From: DASXMX01 sp036794395
GTDB lineage: Bacteria; Planctomycetota; Phycisphaerae; Tepidisphaerales; Tepidisphaeraceae
DNA length: 40,435 nucleotides
Direction: 5' to 3'
NCBI GenBank assembly: GCA_036794395.1
Contig: DAIRGS010000024.1
Span: 1 to 40,435 of the forward strand
In this document: piece after piece, positions 1 through 8,137 of the stretch
How positions within the stretch are numbered: the first letter of the stretch is position 1
Layout of the letters: each line of letters opens with the position of its first letter
Position numbers and translations under genes: made by a program
The notes under the pieces: generated by a model
Database searches by the model: none
Told to the model about the DNA's origin: nothing
The model's input: only the letters and a program-made list of their open reading frames with translations

Positions 1-218
1 GTCTGAGCCTCAGGGTCGAAGACAGGCCGTGGGCGGGGACGCTTCGGGTCCAGCGCCGGGTGAGATGTGGGAAAACCAGTTCGCCGGAAACGAGCATTTC
101 CTCGTGGTCAATTCAGAAGGTTGTCCAACTGTCGAAACTTGGTTTTCCCAAATCGCACCCGTCGCTGGTGGTCAACTCCCTCAATCATGGGCTGGCTTCG
201 ACCCTGAGGCTCAGACCC
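1..218. repeat. large imperfect inverted-repeat element, left edge cut by window start
   Basis: Bases 1-21 are the exact reverse complement of 198-218 (outer motif GTCTGAGCCTCAGGGTC). Farther in, 50-78 matches the complement of the right arm with only a few mismatches; its core is CCAGCG-CGGGTG-GAT-TGGGAAAACC. The two arms are therefore two inverted copies of a unit of about 85 bases around a short centre. The ORFs inside it look spurious. It lies downstream of the ligase gene ending at 268, so it may act as a transcription end or be a non-autonomous mobile or REP-like element. Two small hairpins follow at about 220-257. The family is not recognised. Confidence 0.7.
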
Positions 219-267
219 GAAGGGGAAGCCCCATGCCACGAAATGGCGTGGAATCGCGAAGGGTCAA

Positions 268-1353
268 TTAGTAGACCCCTTCAACCACGCTCGAAGCAAA
301 CCCCCTGTACGGCTGCACATTTCCCGCGCCGTCCCAGGGATATGGCTCGCATGGAGGGCGGCGAATCGCCTGATCACGTTCCATGAACCGGGGGATGAAT
401 GTTTCCTTGGTGAGCGTGGTCAGCATGACCCGGCCCTGCTGGCCGTACTCGACCTTCTTCTCAGGCGTATCGAACTCCACAACCTCCACCACCGCCCGCG
501 GCTGGGGGGCGTGGTAGATGATTTCGTAGTTGTCTTTCGGATCGAAGGGCTTATGCGTCGCCAGGCCCATCAGCGTGTTGCCATAGGTGGGCACGAAATC
601 CACGCCGGGGGCGAGTTCTTCGCGGACAAAGCGATGGAATTGAGGCGTGAGCTCGGTGCCGCCACAGAAAATACCTTTGATGCCGTAGTGTGCCAGGTCG
701 ATCTTCTCGCAAAGGGCCTCAAGCAGCTTCGGCGTGGTGAACATGCACTTGATGTTGTCGTGGCTGCGGAGGATGGTCAGGGCCTGATCGATGCAGTGTT
801 GCTTGTAGAGATTGGCTTCCTGAATTTCGCCGCGTTTGATGCACTTGATGACCCAGCGGGGATCGAGATCGACCGAGAACGCGATCCCGCCACGGACTTG
901 GGCCAGGTGTTCGATGGCCAGGCGCAGGCGACGCGGGCCCGATGGCCCAAGCATGAGCCAGTCGGCGCCTTTGGGGAAAGTCGCGTCGTTCAGGGTTTGG
1001 CTGAAATTTTCGTAGTCCGTGCGGAAATCGTTGACTTGAAGCCGGCTCTTGGGGATGCCGGTAGAGCCGCCGGTTTCAAAGATATACACCGGCTTTCCCG
1101 CCAGCCCCTTGGGCAGCCATCGCCGAACCGGCCCGCCGCGAAGCCATTCCTCTTCAAAATGTGCCAGCTTCTTCAGATCGGCAAAGTTGTGAACTTCCTT
1201 GCGCGGATCGATGTTGTTGGTCTTCGCCCATTCCAGCCAGAAGGGGCAGCCAGTTTCTGGGCTGAAATGCCAGTTAATAATCTCGCGGACTTGCGTATCA
1301 AGCTGCTCGGCTGCCAGTTTCGCGCGGGTTTCAAGCGGTGCGTTCATATTCAT
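268..1353 (-). CDS. AMP-forming ligase, phenylacetate-CoA ligase-like, lacking the C-terminal domain
   Basis: A 361-residue protein of the ANL adenylate-forming superfamily, closest in style to PaaK-like enzymes. The adenylate-binding loop is visible as FETGGSTGIPKSRL (about residue 95), followed by the middle-domain motif PTYGNTLMG. A degenerate PRFMERDQAIR takes the place of the usual RYRTGD segment. The chain ends soon after this point, so the roughly 110-residue mobile C-terminal domain, with its catalytic Lys, is missing. This may be a genuine short subfamily rather than a broken gene, because the reading frame is clean. The start was set at 1353 (MNMNAPLETRAK) because the upstream extension is encoded by a spacer repeat. 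It lies last in a minus-strand run with two PQQ-like proteins and a full-length paralogue (5888-7264). Its substrate cannot be told. Confidence 0.75.
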   Translation of the reverse strand: MNMNAPLETRAKLAAEQLDTQVREIINWHFSPETGCPFWLEWAKTNNIDPRKEVHNFADLKKLAHFEEEWLRGGPVRRWLPKGLAGKPVYIFETGGSTGIPKSRLQVNDFRTDYENFSQTLNDATFPKGADWLMLGPSGPRRLRLAIEHLAQVRGGIAFSVDLDPRWVIKCIKRGEIQEANLYKQHCIDQALTILRSHDNIKCMFTTPKLLEALCEKIDLAHYGIKGIFCGGTELTPQFHRFVREELAPGVDFVPTYGNTLMGLATHKPFDPKDNYEIIYHAPQPRAVVEVVEFDTPEKKVEYGQQGRVMLTTLTKETFIPRFMERDQAIRRPPCEPYPWDGAGNVQPYRGFASSVVEGVY

Positions 1354-1366
1354 CTCGGGGGAAAGA

Positions 1367-1535
1367 TTAACCACAGAGGGCACAAAGACCACAGATAAGA
1401 ACAGATAATGAACCACAGATTTCGCAGATTTACGCAGATGGAATTTCAGGTACAATCTGCTTCGTCCGCCATGTCATCTCATGTTTTCTCTGTGTCCTCT
1501 GTGTCCTCTGCGTACTCTGTGCCCTCTGTGGTTAA
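1367..1535. repeat. CACAGAG-type palindromic spacer repeat (copy A)
   Basis: The outer arms are an 18-base perfect inverted repeat: TTAACCACAGAGGGCACA at 1367-1384 and its complement at 1518-1535. Inside are further runs of the same words (CTCTGTGTCCTCTGTGTCCT) and a second sub-motif of the type CCACAGATT-CGCAGATT-ACGCAGAT. It fills the gap between the ligase and the upstream PQQ-like gene and encodes nothing credible. Related copies lie at 5719-5889 and 40280-40409. Confidence 0.85.
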
Positions 1536-1552
1536 TGAATTTTTGTTTGAAT

Positions 1553-3217
1553 TTACTGATCGGCCTTCGGCGCTGATTGGGCACCGGTCTTGATCGCGTA
1601 CAGCGTATCACGGCCCATAACGTACATGATGCCATTGACGAAGATCGGCGAGCAGTAGCTCGCGCTGCCCAGGTTCAGGTGATCGTCGGCGGGGGAGAGC
1701 TTCTTCATTTCTTTGTCGTCGGCAAAGATGCGAACGTCGCCGTCTTCGTCGGTGATGTAAATCTTTCCGTCAACCCACAGGGGCGAGCCCCAGATCGCCG
1801 ATTCCATATCGTACGTCCAGAGCACCTTTCCGGTCTTGGCGTCGAAGCAGTGAAGGAATCCCGAGAAATCGGGGGCATAAAGCAGGCCTGTGGGGCTGAC
1901 GACACACGTCGAGATGGTTCGGTTCATGTGCTGGGCGCGAACAGCCTTCCCGCCATTGACGTTGACCTGTTCAAAATCCCAGACGACCCCTGAATTGGGA
2001 TTGGGCTTTCCTTCACGGGCCTCGCCCTGGATGTTCACCGGGGCGTTCCCAACGGGGCCTTTATCCTTGGGGGCCTCGACATCGAGTTCCTTGCTGATAT
2101 CGCCGGTTTTGGTGATGTCAACACAGTAGAGATGGCCGAGACCTTCGCCATGCTCGGGATCCTGGCCATTGCCGATATACATCAGCTGCTTATTTGGATT
2201 TTCCTTATCTACCACGATGCACGGCGTTGCGATCACCTCGTTGCGCGTCTGGGGATAGACCGCATTCTTGGGGTTCATGTCGAACTTCCACACGATCTTC
2301 CCGGTTTCGGCCTCGAAGGCATACACCCAGGCATCGCCCAGCGGCGCGATCACCAGCGCCCGGCCATTGACCTCCGTAATGGCGACGCTTGACCACTGCC
2401 CATGCAGAACGTTTACGCCGGGATGGTTGTCGGTCCAGACGACTTTGCCCGTGTTTTTGTTGAAGCAGACGATTGAGGGAGCGGCCGGGGCCACGACGTG
2501 CTTGTGCGTGTCGTCCACGCCATTGGCGGTGATGGCGTAGACGTAGTCTTTGTAGGCGCAGATGGCCGAGGAGGTCATGTTGTGCGGGAACACGCCCAGC
2601 TTGTTCATCATGTCGTAGCTCCAGACCTCCTTGGGTGGCTTGCCCTCCTGGATAGCGCCGGGGCTCAGATCAAGACAGACTACTTCGCAGCGGTTTGTGC
2701 AATACCACAGTCGGCCCGGCTCGGTGTACACGGTGGAGCATTCGCCTTCGCCGGGCCAGTCGTTTACACGACCGGTCGGAAGCTTGGCGCTGTAACGCTG
2801 GAAAAGGAATTTCCCCGACTTGGCGTCAAATGCCATCATCACGCCGCCGTCGGCGGAGATGCTCGAGTCCCGCTTGCCTTCGTTGTTGGTGCCGATGAAC
2901 ACCATGTTGCCGGAGACGATTGGGTTTCCGTAACTCTTGGAGCCCAGCGCGGCGCTCCAGAGAATGTTCTTGCCGGTCTTCACGTCCCAGTCGGTGGGGG
3001 GGTCCTTGTCAGGACAAACCGCGTTGCGCAGCGGGGTCATTCCCCACATGGGCCAGTCCGCGGCCCGCGCCGTCTGTGCGGAAACAAAACCGCTCGCGAC
3101 AACCATCGCGCCCGCCAACAGTTTGTAGACGGCGCTCGGGGCTCGTTTGGCAGTCCGATTCACGTCGTGCGAAAATCGGTTCCCTTCGGTATCGCGACAC
3201 TTGATGTCAGTGTTCAT
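1553..3217 (-). CDS. exported PQQ-like beta-propeller protein
   Basis: A 554-residue secreted protein made of PQQ/BamB-type propeller repeats, seen as recurring blocks such as FDAKSGKFLFQ, FNKNTGKVVWTDN, FEAETGKIVWKFD and FDAKTGKVLWTYD. A hydrophobic stretch (YKLLAGAMVVASGFVSAQTARA, in two parts around residues 27-48) is a signal sequence; the mature part starts ADWPMWGMTP. The start at 3217 (MNTDIKCRD) was chosen because the longer frame reads back into the upstream gene. No true quinoprotein dehydrogenase active site was recognised, so it may bind a ligand, act in scaffolding or be an oxidoreductase. It follows the 816-residue paralogue by 20 bases and is almost certainly co-transcribed with it. 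Its function is otherwise unknown. Confidence 0.85.
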   Translation of the reverse strand: MNTDIKCRDTEGNRFSHDVNRTAKRAPSAVYKLLAGAMVVASGFVSAQTARAADWPMWGMTPLRNAVCPDKDPPTDWDVKTGKNILWSAALGSKSYGNPIVSGNMVFIGTNNEGKRDSSISADGGVMMAFDAKSGKFLFQRYSAKLPTGRVNDWPGEGECSTVYTEPGRLWYCTNRCEVVCLDLSPGAIQEGKPPKEVWSYDMMNKLGVFPHNMTSSAICAYKDYVYAITANGVDDTHKHVVAPAAPSIVCFNKNTGKVVWTDNHPGVNVLHGQWSSVAITEVNGRALVIAPLGDAWVYAFEAETGKIVWKFDMNPKNAVYPQTRNEVIATPCIVVDKENPNKQLMYIGNGQDPEHGEGLGHLYCVDITKTGDISKELDVEAPKDKGPVGNAPVNIQGEAREGKPNPNSGVVWDFEQVNVNGGKAVRAQHMNRTISTCVVSPTGLLYAPDFSGFLHCFDAKTGKVLWTYDMESAIWGSPLWVDGKIYITDEDGDVRIFADDKEMKKLSPADDHLNLGSASYCSPIFVNGIMYVMGRDTLYAIKTGAQSAPKADQ

Positions 3218-3237
3218 GAATGAAATCTCGCTTGGGT

Positions 3238-5688
3238 TTACTTCGTGCTGTTCGGAGTCACGATGATGTTGTCGTAGTAGATCTCCAGATCGTTGGAGAA
3301 CCCCCACAGGCCGGCTGCGCCGCTGGTGTTGGGGGTGGGGTCTTCCATTTCGATCGTCCAGGCGCTCGGCTCGGGCTGGCCCTTGGGCCATACCTTGCCC
3401 TTGACGACCGCTTTGCCCGCTTCCTGCTGCACCATGATCTTCTGCGTGTACCACACCCCGGCCTTCCAGGGGAACGGCATCGCGCTGTGCGTCGCCAGTC
3501 CTGGCGCCAGCTCATTGCGGGGGATCGCCGCTCCCCAGCCGTACAGATTCAGCGTCTGATTGCTGCCTTTCAGCTCAAGGCAATACCGGCTATCGATGAT
3601 CCCCATATCCGGCATCTTGTGTAGCTCATTTCCGTTTTCGCTGTACACAAACTCGGTAGCCTTGGTGTCGGCTTGCAGCGTATAATTGGCCATGTCCGGC
3701 GTACCGATGTACGTGCGGGCACGCGCAAAAAGCGGAATGTCCGTCAGCTTCGTCAGAACCTTATTCCCCGGCTCCGAAGGATCGGGCCGCACCGCAAACT
3801 TCATCCCGGCGCCTAACCACGTCAGCGGGGGTTTGCCGACAACCGCCTTCTCAAAATCCGCTTTCCACGGCAATTCCGGGAACGATCGCACGCGTGCGAA
3901 GCCTTCAAGCTTGCCGACGTGAGCGAAAACCGCTCCGCCTTCGATGACGTGACTCGGGTCCGCCGCTGCTGTGAATGCGCCGGTGTTATCAACCGTGCCT
4001 TCGAGATTCCCGGCCTTGGTCGGCCCAGCTGGAACGGGTGCCGGTGCCGGCGTTGGAGCGACCGGCGCTTTTGCGTCCGCACCGCCCTGTGCCGCCACTG
4101 CCGAATTCGTACGGTTCAACGCAGTAGGACGCGGTGGGGGAGCGGGAATCGTCACCTGCCCTACATCCCATTTCTCAGGTTTCACTTCACCAAGCGATCG
4201 CCCCAAGGCATCAAAGGCTCGCGCGGTAAACGTAACTTTCACCCCCGGATGCGTCGCCACGTCCGCCGGAACCACTTGAATCACCGCCGGCTCACCCTTG
4301 CCCGCGGCTTCCTTGGGCGCTTCGGGAATCGCAACCGTCTGTGCAGTGAATTCTTTAGGCCCGATGCAGTACAGCATCGTTGCCGTCGCCAGGAACACAT
4401 GCCCATCCGAAATCGCCGGCGATCCGAAAATCACATATTCCCGGCCGGGCTTGTCATCAAATTCCGTCCGGCTCAGGAGCTGAACCTTGTTCCCCTGAGG
4501 CTTCACAATCGAGAATTTCCCGTTGGCCTCGGCGATATAAAGCTTGCCATCGCCATACACCAACGACGCCTTGCCGATCGTGCCCATCCCTTTATGAAAC
4601 TTTTCCTTGCCCGTCTTGGCATCAAACGCGAAAAGCTGCGCGTTGTCGGTCAATGAATACAGCGTATCGTCGCCCAGCGTAATGGTTGGGAATCCATCTT
4701 CAATGCCCTCTTTCTTCCAGACGACAGTGGGTTCGAGGTTCGTGACCTTCGAGCCGTCGAGGCAGACCACCCCGCCCAGCTTGTTGCTGTCGAAGTTATC
4801 CAGGTCCCATGATCCGTAGACCAGATCGCCCTTGATCAGGCATGACGAGTTCATGCCGTGTTTGCTGGCCTTGTATGTCCAGGCCTTCTTGCCCGTGCGC
4901 GCCTGGAAGGCATGAATCCCGCCATCACCGGCCGGGAAAACCACCAGCCTCTGTCCGCCAATCACGCCCACCACCGGCGTGTTGTACGGTGCATCCACCG
5001 GCACGCCCCCCGTGCCGGCCGTCCAGTTCAAATTCCCCGTCTTCTTGTCAAAGGCGTAGATCCGATGCTGCGAGCCGGCGTTATCTCCCCAGCCAAAGCT
5101 CACGCCGGTGATAAACAATTGATCTTCATCGATGGCCGGCGACGCGGTGCGCCCGCCAAACGTCGAGATCATCCCATATTCCTCGGTCATCTGATGGCTC
5201 CAGATGACCTTGCCCGTTTTGCCGTCGAGGCAAACCAGCGTGGTCTGCGTGCCCATTGCGTACACGCGCCCCGTCGCCGGGTCGCCAACAGGGCTCGACC
5301 AGCCCAGGCGGTGGAACGGCGCATCGGTCTGGAACATGTTCTGAAGATACTGCCACACAATCTTCCCGGTCTTCACATCAACGCAAGTCAATGCTTCCTG
5401 CGTCTTAGGCCCGGGATCGACGGTGGCAGTAGCGCCCTGACCGGCCGGCACTTCGCCCACGCGGGTAAAGGTGTAGAGATACCCGTTCATGACGATCGGG
5501 CACGACATGCCGCCGACCTTCGCCGACCAGGCGAGGTTCTCGCCGTCGGGAGTCCATTTCTCGGGCAGATTCTTTTCTTGCGAGACGCCGTTCTGCTCCG
5601 GTCCACGCCATTGATACCAGTCATTGGCCAGCACCGGCGCCGCCGAAAATACGCCCGCCAGCGCCAACGTTAGAAGTTTTGTTTTCAT
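3238..5688 (-). CDS. exported PQQ-like beta-propeller protein with C-terminal lectin-like domain
   Basis: An 816-residue protein with a clear signal peptide (MKTKLLTLALAGVFSAAPVLA) and a mature start NDWYQWRGPEQNG, typical of planctomycete PQQ-like proteins. Propeller blades of the form CVDVKTGKIVWQ, CLDGKTGKVIWSH, FDKKTGNLNWTAG and FQARTGKKAWTY fill about residues 25-450. A Pro/Ala-rich linker follows (about 530-580, PAPAPVPAGPTKAG). The last 210 residues (ADFEKAVVGKPP to YYDNIIVTP) look like a concanavalin-type jelly roll. It probably acts in the periplasm or on the cell surface. It heads a two-gene unit with the shorter propeller gene and is flanked upstream by palindrome copy B. Whether it binds PQQ or is only a propeller scaffold cannot be decided from sequence. 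Confidence 0.85.
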   Translation of the reverse strand: MKTKLLTLALAGVFSAAPVLANDWYQWRGPEQNGVSQEKNLPEKWTPDGENLAWSAKVGGMSCPIVMNGYLYTFTRVGEVPAGQGATATVDPGPKTQEALTCVDVKTGKIVWQYLQNMFQTDAPFHRLGWSSPVGDPATGRVYAMGTQTTLVCLDGKTGKVIWSHQMTEEYGMISTFGGRTASPAIDEDQLFITGVSFGWGDNAGSQHRIYAFDKKTGNLNWTAGTGGVPVDAPYNTPVVGVIGGQRLVVFPAGDGGIHAFQARTGKKAWTYKASKHGMNSSCLIKGDLVYGSWDLDNFDSNKLGGVVCLDGSKVTNLEPTVVWKKEGIEDGFPTITLGDDTLYSLTDNAQLFAFDAKTGKEKFHKGMGTIGKASLVYGDGKLYIAEANGKFSIVKPQGNKVQLLSRTEFDDKPGREYVIFGSPAISDGHVFLATATMLYCIGPKEFTAQTVAIPEAPKEAAGKGEPAVIQVVPADVATHPGVKVTFTARAFDALGRSLGEVKPEKWDVGQVTIPAPPPRPTALNRTNSAVAAQGGADAKAPVAPTPAPAPVPAGPTKAGNLEGTVDNTGAFTAAADPSHVIEGGAVFAHVGKLEGFARVRSFPELPWKADFEKAVVGKPPLTWLGAGMKFAVRPDPSEPGNKVLTKLTDIPLFARARTYIGTPDMANYTLQADTKATEFVYSENGNELHKMPDMGIIDSRYCLELKGSNQTLNLYGWGAAIPRNELAPGLATHSAMPFPWKAGVWYTQKIMVQQEAGKAVVKGKVWPKGQPEPSAWTIEMEDPTPNTSGAAGLWGFSNDLEIYYDNIIVTPNSTK

Positions 5689-5718
5689 ATATCGTTCCCG
5701 TCATGCAGTAGGAATTCA

Positions 5719-5889
5719 AGCACAGAGACCACAGAGACCACAGAGGACACAGAGAAAAGCTCATGGGTGCAAACCCGCCTCACAGGCAAACCGCCTTCAC
5801 AATCTAAATGGCGATCAGCAAACTTTTCATTTCCAGCCAATTCTTTTGCATTTCTCCGTGCCCTCTGTGTCCTCCGTGGTCTCTGTGCT
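5719..5889. repeat. CACAGAG-type palindromic spacer repeat (copy B)
   Basis: The left arm AGCACAGAGACCAC at 5719-5732 is the exact complement of 5876-5889. Inside the arms the words ACCACAGAG and GGACACAGAG recur imperfectly. The right arm overlaps the stop codon of the ligase gene (5888-5890), so that gene's last codons were either made by or fitted to the repeat. It is the same family as the copy at 1367-1535. Confidence 0.85.
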
Positions 5890-7264
5890 AGTTTTTCTTT
5901 CGAACTCTCACAAACCGCTTCGCCTTCATTTCAAACCTCGGCAACGATCCGCATGCAACCGCCTGTACTTCCGCGCGGAAGGAGAGCGATGCCTGTAGCG
6001 TATTGCCGATGCGCTGGCAAAGTCCGTTTGCATCGTTCACGTCCGGCTTTGGCTCGACTTCTAATCGAACTTGGGTCAGCGCGCCATCTTCAAATACATG
6101 AAGCCGGAACTCCGCTACCTCGGGAAACCGCCGCAGCACGGCTTCAACCGCCGTCGGGAAAACGTTGTTTCCGCGCACGATAAACATCTCATCGACCCGG
6201 CCCAAGATACCGCCCTCAAGCCGGGCGTCGCAACGTCCGCATGCGCACGTTCCCCGCGTCAGGCGGACGAGATCGCCGGTTCGATAGCGAATCAACGGGC
6301 TTCCGTGACGCCCCAGGTTCGTGACAACAAGTTCACCCAACTGGCCTTCAGGCAGCAACGCTCCGCTTTTAGGATCGATCACTTCAGCAATAAATTCAGA
6401 TTCAATGACATGCACGCCCAGCGGATTGGGCTCGCATTCAAACGACATCGGGCCCAGTTCCGTCATCCCCGTATGGTCATAGAGCCGCGCTCCCCAGGCC
6501 GTTTCGATCGCATGCTTCGTTTCCGGAATGCTCCCGCCCGGCTCGCCCCCCACAAATAAAGCCCGTACCGCCGATCCCGCCAGATCGAGGCCTTCCGCCT
6601 TCGCGACCTCGGCCATATGCAGCGCATAGGTGGGTGTGCAAAGAACGACCGTCACCTGATTGTCCAGAATCATGCGCAGCCGCGAAATCGTGCTCATCCC
6701 ACCGGCAGGAATCGAAAGATAACCTTCGGTAACCGACCCCTCAAACGCGCCCCAGAACCCCAGAAACGGGCCAAAGGAAAACGCGAAAAGCAGCCGATCG
6801 TCCGGCGTAATTCCCGCCGCCCCGAAAATAATCTCCCAGCATCGCGCAATCCACGCCCAGCTTTGCGGCGTATCCAGCCACCGCATCGGCCGCCCCCCCG
6901 TACCCGAAGTCTGGCAGTACCGCGTGTACCGCCGCAAAGGATAAGTCAGATTCGTCCCGTACGGCGGATGGGCCAGTTGGTCGGCCTCAAGTTCCTGGCG
7001 GGTCGTGAATGGAAGGGATTCGAGAAGCCCCGATTCCCCCACATCAATCCCACGGAGCTTGTTTTGATAAAACGGATTAAACCGACGGACTACATCCAGC
7101 AGCTCGGCAAGCTTGCGATGCTGTAAAGCCAGCAAGGCGCTGGCGTTCAACGCGGGGTCGGTCGGGGCTGTGCAGGAATTCGAATGACTCACGGGCAAAC
7201 TGTAGTACCCCCGTGGGGCCAACATGTTAAGCGCGTTTGCGAGGCTCGCCTTGTAGGGCGGCAT
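5888..7264 (-). CDS. phenylacetate-CoA ligase-like AMP-forming enzyme
   Basis: A 458-residue, full-length member of the PaaK branch of the ANL superfamily, which joins an aromatic or similar carboxylic acid to CoA through an acyl-adenylate. Visible motifs are the adenylate loop TSGTGGRPMRWLD (about 120), the acyl-adenylate motif YDHTGMTELGP (about 277), PLIRYRTGDLVRL (about 345) and a Cys-containing CACGRCDARLEGG, followed by the C-terminal GRVDEMFIVRGNNVFPTAVE. Unlike the paralogue at 268-1353 it keeps the C-terminal domain. The start could also be the Met at 7225 (MLAPRG); neither has a clear ribosome binding site. It lies first in a minus-strand run with two PQQ-like genes and may feed the same catabolic route. 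The true acid substrate is unknown, so no gene symbol is given. Confidence 0.85.
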   Translation of the reverse strand: MPPYKASLANALNMLAPRGYYSLPVSHSNSCTAPTDPALNASALLALQHRKLAELLDVVRRFNPFYQNKLRGIDVGESGLLESLPFTTRQELEADQLAHPPYGTNLTYPLRRYTRYCQTSGTGGRPMRWLDTPQSWAWIARCWEIIFGAAGITPDDRLLFAFSFGPFLGFWGAFEGSVTEGYLSIPAGGMSTISRLRMILDNQVTVVLCTPTYALHMAEVAKAEGLDLAGSAVRALFVGGEPGGSIPETKHAIETAWGARLYDHTGMTELGPMSFECEPNPLGVHVIESEFIAEVIDPKSGALLPEGQLGELVVTNLGRHGSPLIRYRTGDLVRLTRGTCACGRCDARLEGGILGRVDEMFIVRGNNVFPTAVEAVLRRFPEVAEFRLHVFEDGALTQVRLEVEPKPDVNDANGLCQRIGNTLQASLSFRAEVQAVACGSLPRFEMKAKRFVRVRKKN

Positions 7265-7344
7265 CGCAAGTAGCGCGTATCTCGGTTAACAGATTACGGA
7301 TCAGCAAGAAGCGGCGCGCTGGGGCTCATCAATTTGGCAATTTT

Positions 7345-7374
7345 TTGTCAATCAACTTTGATACGAGTTAGGAT
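7345..7374 (+). promoter_or_regulatory. sigma-70-like promoter of the lipoprotein gene
   Basis: TTGTCA at 7345-7350 and TAGGAT at 7369-7374 are separated by 18 bases in an AT-richer stretch. They lie about 20 bases before the start codon, with the ribosome binding site AGGAGA at 7383-7388. Confidence 0.45.
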
Positions 7375-7394
7375 GCTTGTTTAGGAGATAGCAT

Positions 7395-7853
7395 ATGGGC
7401 AGAGCGATCTTGATCGGGCTGTTATGTGTGGGTCTGGTTGGATGCCAGGCGAGCACTTCCCCGGATCGCGTGGCGCAACTCGACCGACATCACGCCGTCT
7501 CGATGATGCGTGCCGCTTGGGACGGACAGTATACGCTATACCTTTTGCCGTCGGACCCGAAGGGAAAGCGTACGGTCGTTCAGACCGCGTATCTCAAGAA
7601 GAATGACCCGCTGGGTTTCCGCCAGCGGGAAACGGGCGCGGTGGCGGTGGCGGGCGAGATGGAGGTTCCGCTGACATCGGGGGAATACGAATGGGTCATG
7701 CAGGCCGACAAGGGCCAGACGGACTATCTGGCAACGACCGGACTTGTATTGGTGATCGTAGCGGTGGTCGTGGGAGTCCTGGTCATCATCATCGCTGCTA
7801 ACACCCACATCCACCTGCAAGCGAATCCAGGCGCGTTCAGCAATGGCCTGTAG
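7395..7853 (+). CDS. small predicted lipoprotein with C-terminal membrane segment
   Basis: A 152-residue protein of unknown function. The N-terminus MGRAILIGLLCVGLVGC is a lipoprotein signal with lipobox LVGC, predicting lipidation at Cys17. The middle part (YTLYLLPSDPKGKRTV, EMEVPLTSGEYEWVM) looks like a small beta domain. A long hydrophobic run at about 112-135 (LATTGLVLVIVAVVVGVL) would add a second membrane anchor, which is unusual for a lipoprotein. A good ribosome binding site (AGGAGA, 6 bases before ATG) and a candidate promoter support the start. It stands alone between divergent and downstream genes. No family was recognised. Confidence 0.8.
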   Translation: MGRAILIGLLCVGLVGCQASTSPDRVAQLDRHHAVSMMRAAWDGQYTLYLLPSDPKGKRTVVQTAYLKKNDPLGFRQRETGAVAVAGEMEVPLTSGEYEWVMQADKGQTDYLATTGLVLVIVAVVVGVLVIIIAANTHIHLQANPGAFSNGL

Positions 7854-7888
7854 TCCGCTCTGTCGTGGCACCCCGATGGCGCAACAAA

Positions 7889-8082
7889 TGCGACATGCGT
7901 GCCATTTTTTGCGACATTTGTCGCGCGCCAGGCCTTCCAATGTCGCATTTTCTGTTCGTGCTTAGACATTGTTATTAAATTGTAAGTATTTATAATATAA
8001 TATATTACAAACATATCGAATTTGATTAATGCAACATTTGCGACATAACGTGACGTTTTCCGTGTTTTGGTCCAAATGTCGC
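7889..8082. promoter_or_regulatory. cluster of five TGCGACAT / ATGTCGC(A/G) motifs in an AT-rich spacer
   Basis: The 284-base gap between the lipoprotein and the aminotransferase holds TGCGACAT at 7889 and 8039, a palindromic TGCGACATTTGTCGCG at 7910-7925, ATGTCGCA at 7940 and ATGTCGCG at 8076. Between them, 7968-8030 is strikingly AT-rich (TTTATAATATAATATATTA) and could hold a promoter for the aminotransferase-lptFG operon. Repeated inverted copies of one 8-mer suggest binding sites for a dimeric regulator, or a small mobile palindrome. This is inference. Confidence 0.45.
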
Positions 8083-8137
8083 GCGCATGACCCCGCCCGT
8101 TTAACGTGGATGTTGCCACCGTTCATGCAAAGGGTGC

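Noticed and set aside
511..1398. 295-codon plus-strand open frame
   Set aside because: It is the mirror of the ligase gene in GC-rich DNA; the minus-strand protein has clear ligase motifs and this one has none.
4858..5673. 271-codon plus-strand open frame
   Set aside because: It lies opposite the propeller gene and has an Arg/His/Ala-rich composition without motifs, typical of an antisense shadow.
5719..5889. CRISPR array from the repeated CACAGAG words
   Set aside because: The units are short, irregular and arranged as inverted arms without equal spacers or cas genes.
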